Shown here: piece by piece, positions 33,187-40,268 of the stretch | Layout: each line of letters starts with the position of its first letter | Numbering within the stretch: the stretch's first letter is position 1 | Assembly: GCA_900541355.1 (NCBI GenBank) | Contig: UQJU01000005.1 | Location: forward strand, 1 to 59,758 | Length of the DNA stretch: 59,758 nucleotides | Reading direction: 5' to 3' | From: Candidatus Avelusimicrobium fimicolum | GTDB lineage: Bacteria > Elusimicrobiota > Elusimicrobia > Elusimicrobiales > Elusimicrobiaceae | Made by a program: the position numbers and the translations under genes | Notes under the pieces: model-generated | Told to the model about the DNA's origin: nothing | The model's input: only the letters and a program-made list of their open reading frames with translations | Databases searched by the model: none

Positions 33187-34688
33187 TATAAAACCTCTCC
33201 CAGTTTGATAAGTCCATTATAAAAGGCCGCGCAAATGGAGTCATAATCTTCCCAAGCATAAGTAGTTAACGAAAGCCAAATAATACCGTGCAACATTTTG
33301 ATTTTTTCTTTTTTTACATTAGGCAACAAATCAAAGAAATAATCACTCATATCCCCCCAGTTATTAGGTTTTATGGCAAGTTCTACATCTTTTTCTCTGA
33401 TGTCCAAGGTAAACTTCTTGCGGTTAAACAAATCATAATCTCCATTGATAGAATAATACAATTTGGCCCAATCGTAATCGGCATCCCCATACAACTTTGT
33501 TTTGCCAAAATAGCCTCTGGGGTCAATCAATACGGCGCGCATATCAAAAGTATCAAACATCAGGTTGGAAAAAGTGCAATCCCCATGAATTAACTTAAAT
33601 TCCGTGGGCATGTGTTTTTGTACTAGGGAAATCAATTCGTCTTTATTAAAAAAAATGTTTTTATAGTATTGTCCATTAATTTTGATAAATTCCTGTTCCG
33701 CAAATGGCACCAAATGCTCAACCTTGGATAAACGGTCAAAAGTTTTTGTAATATAATTTTCTATTACATCACTTTCATTAACAGGTTGGGCCGGTTCCAG
33801 ATTATGCAAAGTATGCAACGCCTGTACTAGGCTTGTTAAAATCTCACATTTTTGTGTTTTTGTAATACAATCGTATTCAAAGATATTTTTCCCGCGAACA
33901 CGTTTCATTTTCAGCGGTTCATATTCGTAAATTTCGGGAATATTTTTAAAGCCCAATTGCTTAACATGCTTATACCAAGCAATTTCGTCTAATGCTATTT
34001 TTTGCCCCTGTTCTGTGATTGCGCGCTTAATGACCAAATCCCCGTCAAACTCCATAGAATTAAATGGACGGCAACGGTGAGAAGTATCATTATTATCCGA
34101 ATAAGCCAATAAGGTTCCTATTTCCTTAGAACCATACAAATCCAACCGCTTAAAAGCTATGGGTTGCGTTTTTAACCAATCCACAAAAGCGCCTTCTTCG
34201 GGAACATCCTGCAATACTTTTTTATTTTCAAAAACAAACAAGCCTGCCACGCCGTTCTCTTTTGAAGGGGTTTTAATAAATTTATTTTCCACATAAGACC
34301 AACGGCATTCAAAATCTTTAGAAATACCGATATAATTCCCCGCTTCCGTAGGAATTTCAAATCCGTCAGACAGTATCAAATCGCACCAAAGAATCATAAA
34401 AGGCTCATCATCAAGCAGAGGCGCTATAGCCTCTTTAATACCGGAAGCCGTGCCTTTTTTGGTGGCTTTTACAATATTGACTTTATATTTATTGGCAAAT
34501 GCGGCCAAATATTTTTCCAAAACATCTGTTTTATAATCTGCGATAATTGTAAAATCCGCATCTTTGAATTTCTGAAAAGCATAAAAAAGAATGGGCAAAT
34601 TATTAACAGGCACCAAACATTTAGGCTTATTGTGTGTTAATCCTTCTAATCGGGTTCCCTTTCCACCTGCTTGAACAATAATTTTCAT
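33186..34688 (-). CDS. Fused sugar nucleotidyltransferase and APH-like kinase
   Basis: 500 residues. Residues 1-~230: nucleotidyltransferase with MKIIVQAGGKGTRLEGLTH, LVPVNNLPIL and MILWCDLILSDG (DxD-like metal site). Residues ~240-500: aminoglycoside/choline-kinase-type phosphotransferase with catalytic LIHGDCTFSNLMFD and the metal motif LIDPRG, then DYDWAKLYYS. Such a fusion would phosphorylate a small alcohol or sugar and activate it as a nucleotide diphosphate derivative; with the adjacent HAD phosphatase and GT8/GT2 enzymes it suggests a dedicated pathway for an unusual glycan substituent. The substrate is unknown. Confidence 0.87.
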   Translation of the reverse strand: MKIIVQAGGKGTRLEGLTHNKPKCLVPVNNLPILFYAFQKFKDADFTIIADYKTDVLEKYLAAFANKYKVNIVKATKKGTASGIKEAIAPLLDDEPFMILWCDLILSDGFEIPTEAGNYIGISKDFECRWSYVENKFIKTPSKENGVAGLFVFENKKVLQDVPEEGAFVDWLKTQPIAFKRLDLYGSKEIGTLLAYSDNNDTSHRCRPFNSMEFDGDLVIKRAITEQGQKIALDEIAWYKHVKQLGFKNIPEIYEYEPLKMKRVRGKNIFEYDCITKTQKCEILTSLVQALHTLHNLEPAQPVNESDVIENYITKTFDRLSKVEHLVPFAEQEFIKINGQYYKNIFFNKDELISLVQKHMPTEFKLIHGDCTFSNLMFDTFDMRAVLIDPRGYFGKTKLYGDADYDWAKLYYSINGDYDLFNRKKFTLDIREKDVELAIKPNNWGDMSDYFFDLLPNVKKEKIKMLHGIIWLSLTTYAWEDYDSICAAFYNGLIKLGEVL

Positions 34689-34698
34689 ATTTCCTCCC

Positions 34699-35670
34699 TT
34701 AATATTTCATTCTGAACATTTTTTTCATTACAAACCGCCCAAACTTTAGAGGTTTAGTAAAAAAATCTGGACTTAACTGAAAAAATACTTTATTATCTAG
34801 GTGTAATTTACGTAGAGTCCAGCGCCAAAAAGCACTTCCTCTATGAATAGACACGGGGTGTCCACCTGCTGCAAGCCACCGCGAGTATCCTTCATACCAT
34901 TCTTTAAAATAGTAATAACACCAAAATTTGCGGGGGCCTGTACTGTGAATAATATAGGCATTTCTTAATTCTTTTGTAGGAGAACTTGCCGGGCAGTTAT
35001 AATCTTCACTTATAGTCAAAGGATACATGTTGAATTGTTCTATTGCTAAATTAATCATTCCTTGGTCTGGAAGAAATAAATTTTCTGCATAGACTAATGT
35101 TTGTTTGTATAGCCAAGATCTAATTCCCAATGCTTTATTTGCCCAACTTCCTTTATTGTTTAAAACGATAAATCCGCTATTATATCCTGTGGCGTTCATA
35201 TTAAATTGGGGAATTTCTTTATAGAAATTTCCTCGTACGGTAGTAAAGGTAGGATCCTGGACCAAACCAATACCATCAGACAATTGATCAAAAATTGGTC
35301 TTATTTCTTTTTGTACAAGCACATCACTATCCAGATACAAGACTTTCTCATAATATTTCAGCAGGCCAAAACAATCATACCTTGCAAATGATGCTTCTGT
35401 AAAATTCATAATAGCACTAGTTTGAGGTAGGGAAGATGGGTAGGTATAATTAATCACATTGACCCCAGGCAAACTTTCTAGTGCCTTCTTATTTTCAGCA
35501 GAAAGCTTAAATCCGGCTACAAAGATATCAGCCTCTTGTGCTAATTTCGGGCTATGTTTCAACAAACTCCATAAACTTACATACAAGCAAAAGGCATATT
35601 TATCATCACAGCCTGCAAAAATACAAGTTTGATGCTGTTGTAATTTTAAATATTCGGATAATTCTGACAT
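34699..35670 (-). CDS. Glycosyltransferase family 8
   Basis: 323 residues. GT-A retaining fold of family 8: N-terminal CIFAGCDDKYAFCLYVSLWS, metal-binding VLYLDSDVLV (DxD), LPDQGMINLA and a C-terminal HSTGPRKFWC. Such enzymes add glucose or galactose in LPS core or glycan assembly. The start has GGAGG 10 bases upstream within the end of the GT2 gene, so translation is linked. The basic C-terminus (FGRFVMKKMFRMKY) may bind the inner membrane. Confidence 0.92.
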   Translation of the reverse strand: MSELSEYLKLQQHQTCIFAGCDDKYAFCLYVSLWSLLKHSPKLAQEADIFVAGFKLSAENKKALESLPGVNVINYTYPSSLPQTSAIMNFTEASFARYDCFGLLKYYEKVLYLDSDVLVQKEIRPIFDQLSDGIGLVQDPTFTTVRGNFYKEIPQFNMNATGYNSGFIVLNNKGSWANKALGIRSWLYKQTLVYAENLFLPDQGMINLAIEQFNMYPLTISEDYNCPASSPTKELRNAYIIHSTGPRKFWCYYYFKEWYEGYSRWLAAGGHPVSIHRGSAFWRWTLRKLHLDNKVFFQLSPDFFTKPLKFGRFVMKKMFRMKY

Positions 35671-35676
35671 ATTTAT

Positions 35677-36615
35677 CTAGCCTCCGTATCCCTTTTGCAC
35701 AAATTGTTTGGACTGTTTAAATAATGTTTCATCAGTTACAACTTGCTCTTTTTTTTCTATTTCACGTTTCTTTTTAATATCAGGCCATGCCGTCAATATT
35801 GTTCGTAATATCCTAATATCAGTACGCAGCAATAACCAGGAAATATGACTAATGAGAAGATATTTTGAAGTAATATTTTTCCAAACAAACAACACTCTAT
35901 TCCGTTTAGACAGGAATTGCGTATATTTATTTTTTTTACTATTAATTGTTCCACCGCATTTATGAAGGGGTTTTGTGTCGGGCGCATAAACAATTTTCCA
36001 CCCACGTTTTAATCCACGATAAGCCAAATCAGATTCTTCTAACATGTATGGGTCTAAAATTTCATCAAATCCAGTTAGTTGTTCAAATTTTCCACGATTG
36101 CAAAAGAAATAGGCTCCTTGGACCCCCCAAGATAAATATTCCTGTTGTAAAGATAGATTTTTATTATAAACATTACTGGTAAATCGTGGGAAACCCCTCT
36201 TCCAATCCAACAATTTAATGCCATCATTTTGCTCTAATGCTCCCGAAACTTTAGGATATGCGGTATAGCCAGCACAGGCTACGCAAAAAACATCCTGTTT
36301 TAGGTATTTTTGTACTGTATTGAAAAAGTTTTCGTCTAAAAAGACATCATTGTCTAGAAAACAAATCCAATCACAAGGGGTATTTTTTACGCCCCAGTTG
36401 CGAGCAGAAGAGACTCCTTTGTTAGGATTGCGTAGAAAAACAACTTCTGGAAACAGAGGGGGCAACATTTCTACTGTTTTATCTGTTGAATTATCATCTA
36501 CTACGGTAATATGCACAGGAAAAGGGGCTTGGAGGGTTGCTTTAACAACCGTTGGCAAACATTCTTTCAAATGATTTATGCCATTTTTAGACGGAATAAT
36601 AACAGCTATTTCCAT
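35677..36615 (-). CDS. Glycosyltransferase family 2
   Basis: 312 residues from the ATG at 36615. GT-A inverting fold: MEIAVIIPSKNG, TVVDDNST, GVSSARNWGVK, then the DxD-like ICFLDNDVFLD and the acceptor-side LEESDLAYRGLKRGWKIVY. First gene of the glycan operon. An alternative in-frame ATG at 36681 has a good GGAAAGGGA ribosome site and would add 22 residues (including KSFSHGLREKG). I prefer 36615 because the family begins at MEIAVIIPS, but the upstream region is then part of a leader with a hairpin directly before the start. Confidence 0.92.
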   Translation of the reverse strand: MEIAVIIPSKNGINHLKECLPTVVKATLQAPFPVHITVVDDNSTDKTVEMLPPLFPEVVFLRNPNKGVSSARNWGVKNTPCDWICFLDNDVFLDENFFNTVQKYLKQDVFCVACAGYTAYPKVSGALEQNDGIKLLDWKRGFPRFTSNVYNKNLSLQQEYLSWGVQGAYFFCNRGKFEQLTGFDEILDPYMLEESDLAYRGLKRGWKIVYAPDTKPLHKCGGTINSKKNKYTQFLSKRNRVLFVWKNITSKYLLISHISWLLLRTDIRILRTILTAWPDIKKKREIEKKEQVVTDETLFKQSKQFVQKGYGG

Positions 36616-36694
36616 AAAAAAGCCCTTTTCCCTTAAACCGTGGGAAAAGGACTTGTGGAAACTCTTGGCGGAGGTATTCATAAGTCCCTTTCCC
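36616..36694 (-). promoter_or_regulatory. Start-proximal attenuator with two exclusive hairpins
   Basis: CCTTTTCCC and GGGAAAAGG form a terminator stem followed by six T residues right before the ATG. Upstream GGGAAAGGGACTT (36682-36694) can instead pair with AAGTCCTTTTCCC (36642-36654), which would dismantle that stem. This is the layout of an anti-terminator/terminator switch; it could equally mask the ribosome site. Confidence 0.6.
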
Positions 36695-36790
36695 GTTCAC
36701 ACGCCGTGCTGTAGCGTATGAAAGCGAACGAAACCTATGGAAAAATGAAGTCGGAACAAAGTAAGAGAAGCGGAGGAAGGTTGGAAAATT

Positions 36791-36844
36791 AAAACGGCTG
36801 CATAATGTCAAGTCTAAGGAAGTGCCTTGTCATTAAACAGCCGT
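36791..36844 (-). terminator. Terminator-like hairpin inside leader B
   Basis: ACGGCTGTTTAATG pairs with CATTATGCAGCCGT (12 of 14 pairs), followed by TTTTAATTTT. AAAACGGCTG earlier in the leader (36922-36931) is also a perfect partner for CAGCCGTTTT, so a competing structure is possible. Confidence 0.7.
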
Positions 36845-37263
36845 GGTTGCACGCAAAATATGTGTGCAACACTCGGCAGAAGACAAAGGGCTCATGACTT
36901 CCCCTCATCTTCTGCCTAAACCAGCCGTTTTTGGACTTCCTTAGAACTTTGGTTTCCCAAAGCCTTCCTATTCTTCAATAGGATTCCAAAAACAGAATAA
37001 ATTGTAATTTTGCCACTCTATGTGGCTGTACTTTATACTCCTATAAATATATGGTTTTATGATAACATATTTTGGGCACAACGTCCAGCGTGGAAAATAA
37101 ATTTTGCATTACTGTCATATCTACAACTGCCCGCCCAAACTTATAATTATTGCCACTACAAGATGCCAAACATTTTTCTAAATTTATCCCGCCCGCATGC
37201 ATAACGCTATTGTGAATTTTACCAACACCCCCGACGGAACTTGTTAGAACTGTTAAAAACCAC

Positions 37264-37545
37264 GCCCCAAACAGAACTATTTTAATACTTCCGCACTGGA
37301 AAATGTAATCCAACTGGTCAAAAAATATACACCCGCCACTACCATGGTTATCAAATCTACTCTTCCGCTAGGTTATACCCATAAAATCCACCAGAAAACA
37401 GGCTTAAAAATATTTTGTTCAGGCCAGAGTTCCTGTGCGGAGGTGTCGTACCCAATTTAAACAGCATTTCTCATTGATTATTGCAAACCACTATGAATAC
37501 GCATTAGACGACATACAACACAAAGTCTATACGCTCGTTATTTAA
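37264..37545 (+). pseudogene. Remnant of UDP-glucose 6-dehydrogenase gene
   Basis: One frame reads KQNYFNTSALENVIQLVKKY, then MVIKSTLPLGYT, the conserved Ugd stretch following the NAD domain. The reading then shifts (a PEFL-like piece appears in another frame), and the C-terminus returns as SLIIANHYEYALDDIQHKVYT. The central domain with the catalytic cysteine and the N-terminal NAD domain are missing. So this is a frameshifted, internally deleted ugd. Its position beside the glycan locus suggests a lost uronic-acid branch. Confidence 0.75.
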
Positions 37546-37547
37546 TT

Positions 37548-38792
37548 TTACAAACTGCGGATGGCCCAAGGTTTGGGATAGAGGTTGTTGGCGCGGTCGC
37601 CCAAGTTCTTTACAAAACCGAGCGGATATCCTTGATACGTTACCAACACAAAGCCGCGCGGTGTGCCCGCAGACAAAACTAAGGCCTCCCGGTGGAGATA
37701 GCGCAAGGCCGCGTCCAAAGACAACTCGGCACGAGGAAAGGAGGTTTCCTCCGTAGTAAGAGAAAGGGCCTGTGCAATAGACGGGATTTGTTCCCGGCCC
37801 TTGGCTTCAAATACGGGCTGACCGTCATAAAGCAAATGCAAAAGCGGATATTTTTTTACCTGCGTCCGCAAAGAGGCGGGTAATGTGGCAAAGGCTCTGT
37901 TTCCCCCTTTTTTACGAAGCACCGCCATAAAAAGGCCCTCACTGCGCGTTGTACCCGGGATAAAACGATATACGGGTTCCGTCCAGCCGCCAAGCAAACT
38001 TCCCGTAATTTGCCACTCCGGGCGGACGGGAACTGCCAAAAGGTCCGCGCCCAGTTCCTCGGCAATCCAACGGACATTTTCTTCATTTTCGTGCGTATTA
38101 AAGGTACAGGTACTGTAAATCAACAGGCCGCCGTCTTTGAGGCAAGGCCAAATATCACGCAAAATTTGCCGTTGCCGCTCTGCACAAAAATATACATTTT
38201 GCGCGCTCCACTCGCTGATAGCGGCCGGGTCCCGACGGAAAAGGCCCTCTCCCGAACAAGGCACGTCCGTCAAAATAACATCAAACAACAGATTTGTTTT
38301 GGCAAAATCTTTTGGCGCATTATGCGTAACCAATACACCCGGGTGGCCTTGTTTGAGGATATTTTCCAAGAGAATATTGGCGCGGCGGCGGTCAATTTCG
38401 TTACTGACAAGCACAGAACCGGCGGGTAAAGCGGCCCGCATAAGGGTAGATTTTCCCCCCGGAGCGGCGCACAAATCAAGCGCGCTGACAGGCCCCGTAA
38501 TCCAATGCCGCAAGGCGTGGTCCAAAAATAGGGAGCCTGCCTCTTGCACATAATACACCCCGGCGTGAAAGCGCGGGTCGCGCGTAAAGAGCGGGCGCTC
38601 TTTCAACCAAAAGGCACCCTCGCACCACGGCACCGGCTCGGCCTGTGGAAAAATGGCTTCGCCCTTGACTTTCCACGGGTTGAAGCGCACACTTACCGCC
38701 GCCTCCTGCACAAAAGAGTGCTCAAACCGCTCCCAACGCTGGGAGCCAAATAAATTAGCGGTATATTGGATAAATTCTTGCGGCAAGTTCAT
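37548..38792 (-). CDS. rRNA (cytosine-C5)-methyltransferase, RsmF-like (NOL1/NOP2/sun family)
   Basis: 414 residues. The Rossmann methyltransferase core carries the SAM motif ALDLCAAPGGKST (about residue 105), a first catalytic cysteine in LTDVPCSGEGLFRRDP and the second in IYSTCTFNTHENEENV. The C-terminal ~130 residues resemble the RsmF-type RNA-binding extension. It would methylate a cytosine in 16S rRNA; the exact position cannot be read from sequence. Higher GC than the accessory genes nearby, consistent with a core gene. Its 3' end abuts the ugd relic. Confidence 0.92.
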   Translation of the reverse strand: MNLPQEFIQYTANLFGSQRWERFEHSFVQEAAVSVRFNPWKVKGEAIFPQAEPVPWCEGAFWLKERPLFTRDPRFHAGVYYVQEAGSLFLDHALRHWITGPVSALDLCAAPGGKSTLMRAALPAGSVLVSNEIDRRRANILLENILKQGHPGVLVTHNAPKDFAKTNLLFDVILTDVPCSGEGLFRRDPAAISEWSAQNVYFCAERQRQILRDIWPCLKDGGLLIYSTCTFNTHENEENVRWIAEELGADLLAVPVRPEWQITGSLLGGWTEPVYRFIPGTTRSEGLFMAVLRKKGGNRAFATLPASLRTQVKKYPLLHLLYDGQPVFEAKGREQIPSIAQALSLTTEETSFPRAELSLDAALRYLHREALVLSAGTPRGFVLVTYQGYPLGFVKNLGDRANNLYPKPWAIRSL

Positions 38793-38857
38793 AACTTATT
38801 TTATTGTACAATTATTTGCACAGTACAGGGAACAGAGGCTTATTTTTCCCCGGACAC

Positions 38858-39049
38858 CTAGCGGCGGAGCGGACAAGGTGCGCGGCGGGCGGTGTTTAAA
38901 GTTACCATTTCTTTGGGTGCCACAGGTTCGCCAAAGATATAACTGTCCAAATGTTTTAAGGAAATAATCTTTCCGTTATTGTCCGTCTCGTAAACGGCCA
39001 CTCCAATAGAAGATGTGCCCAAATCAATACCCCAACGGTAATTTGCCAT
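38858..39049 (-). pseudogene. Truncated cas9 N-terminus (RuvC-I fragment)
   Basis: 63 codons from an ATG with GGAG upstream. MANYRWGIDLGTSSIGVAVYE is a type II Cas9 RuvC-I motif (catalytic Asp in GIDLG; list shortened here to the key region), followed by SLKHLDSYIFGEPVAPKE and TLNTARRA, where the arginine-rich bridge helix should begin. The frame then ends in PCPLRR and a stop. The rest of Cas9 (normally over 950 residues) is absent; 65 bases later rsmF begins. No CRISPR repeats, cas1 or cas2 are nearby. A relic of a deleted type II CRISPR-Cas system is the best reading. Confidence 0.75.
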
Positions 39050-39189
39050 AGTATGCTCCAATAGAAAAATTTAACTGGGAAGAAAAACAAGTATATACCC
39101 ATAAGATACAAAAAGCCGTTTTTTTATGCAAGCACAAGGAGTCGTGGGATGATGGCGCAATAAAGCGCGCAAAAGTATAGCGGCTTGGA
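39050..39189. other. Short intergenic sequence upstream of the cas9 relic
   Basis: Contains AAAAAGCCGTTTTTTT and some inverted sequence near 39165 (GCGCAATAAAGCGCGC), but no convincing RNA gene or repeat array. Confidence 0.4.
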
Positions 39190-39954
39190 TTATAGGTTAG
39201 GGCATAATTGAGCACGCGGGATAGTAGGGCGCGGTGCCCCGTAACTTATTAGATATGCTTCGGCTTGTGCGCTTACAAACGGGCACAAATCCCGCATATA
39301 ATCCGTAATGCCCGTTCCGTCCGGCAGGCGGTGCCGTAAATCAATATGGTGCCGAACCAAGCACTTATAGACGGGGAGCCGCCCCATACCCATTGCCGCG
39401 TAAAAAAGCGCATTTCGCCCGTAATTATCCACGGTATTTATATCCGCCCCATAGTGAAGCAGTTTACTTATCATAGCGGGTTGGTTGTAATACGCCGCAC
39501 GCAAAAGAGGCGCTTCTTGGGGATTATAGTCAGCCTTGCAAGGAGCATTTTTCATATTGGGGTCCGCGCCGAATTTTAGCAATACAGACGCCAGCCGGGC
39601 ATTGTCGCGCGTGAGCGGATCGCCGCTCTCTGCGGCCCACCACAAGAGGGTGTGCCCGCGCTCCGTTGCGTTGGGGTCTGCCTCGGCTTTTAACAGCCGC
39701 CGCAAGAGTCTGGCCAGATACCACCCGGGCAAAATACCGCTATACCCAATCAGGTCCGCCAGAAGTGCCCCCGTGGGCCGGGTGCCGTGGCTTAGCAAAA
39801 ACTGCACCAGGCGGATATTTTTAGCCAAACAAGGCTCCAACAAAATATCGCCCTGGTACTCGCGCATTGGCCGATTGACATCCGCCCCGGCTAGCACCAG
39901 TTGGCGGAGGTGCTTCTCGTTATCAGACAAGTATGCTTCAATTAATGATTCCAT
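39190..39954 (-). CDS. Ankyrin-repeat protein
   Basis: 254 residues without a signal peptide. Residues about 10-230 consist of ankyrin-type repeats, with typical phrases LRQLVLAGADVNRP, LLKFGADPNMKN, LLRAAYYNQPAMISKLLHYG and NALFYAAMGMG. Likely a cytoplasmic protein-interaction scaffold; partner unknown. The ribosome site (GGGGAG) is further from the ATG than ideal. GC is higher than in the ankyrin gene at 12162, so the two are unlikely to be a recent duplication. Confidence 0.88.
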   Translation of the reverse strand: MESLIEAYLSDNEKHLRQLVLAGADVNRPMREYQGDILLEPCLAKNIRLVQFLLSHGTRPTGALLADLIGYSGILPGWYLARLLRRLLKAEADPNATERGHTLLWWAAESGDPLTRDNARLASVLLKFGADPNMKNAPCKADYNPQEAPLLRAAYYNQPAMISKLLHYGADINTVDNYGRNALFYAAMGMGRLPVYKCLVRHHIDLRHRLPDGTGITDYMRDLCPFVSAQAEAYLISYGAPRPTIPRAQLCPNL

Positions 39955-40268
39955 ATGTTTATCATAGCACTCCCCGGCGACAACGGTTTGTCGCCTTGTA
40001 TTTTTCGGGCGGGCGGCAAATAAGTTCGGGCGCTAAAAATGCTATACTTTGGCAAGATGTGAACGGGATAATTTCCCAAGGATTTGAAAATGTTTTGGTA
40101 TAAGGCAACGAGCAAAGAAATACTACACAAGATGTTCCCGGTATCGTCAGTTTTGTAAATGAGCACACCAATAAAAAATATTATTTGCTAGAATATCAAC
40201 AAAGAGTTTTCCCTTCTGTGCACCTCGCTTTTTAACTCTGTCTATTCCATACAATATAGGAGTTTCCT
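39955..40268 (+). other. Intergenic region with a possible broken reading frame
   Basis: From about 40059 one plus frame reads VNGIISQGFENVLV, a stop, then DVPGIVSFVNEHTNKKYYLLEYQQRV-like sequence to a stop before the DUF262 gene. It looks like a decayed coding sequence but I cannot name it. A TATACT box lies at about 40044. GGAG before 40269 serves the next gene. Confidence 0.35.

Larger units (their letters stand above)
36616..37000 (-). promoter_or_regulatory. Structured 5' leader RNA, copy B (riboswitch/attenuator-like)
   Basis: Starts after a TACAAT box shared with leader A. Closing helix TTTTTGGA/TCCAAAAA (36985-36992 with 36928-36935); hairpin TCCTATTGAAGAATAGGA (36966-36983); hairpin CTTTGGGAAACCAAAG with a GAAA tetraloop (36947-36962); hairpin GGCAGAAGA/TCTTCTGCC (36908-36916 with 36875-36883); hairpin GTTGCAC/GTGCAAC (36846-36870); terminator-like hairpin at 36791-36844. 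The linker CTAAGGAAGT (36935-36944) is a perfect 10-base complement of ACTTCCTTAG in the terminator loop (36814-36823). It controls the glycosyltransferase operon. Confidence 0.75.

Noticed and set aside
37041..37313. 90-codon minus ORF
   Set aside because: It overlaps the ugd relic on the opposite strand, has no ribosome site and no recognisable domain.
39062..39189. Possible tracrRNA next to the cas9 relic
   Set aside because: No anti-repeat partner, no array nearby and only weak hairpins; cannot be supported.
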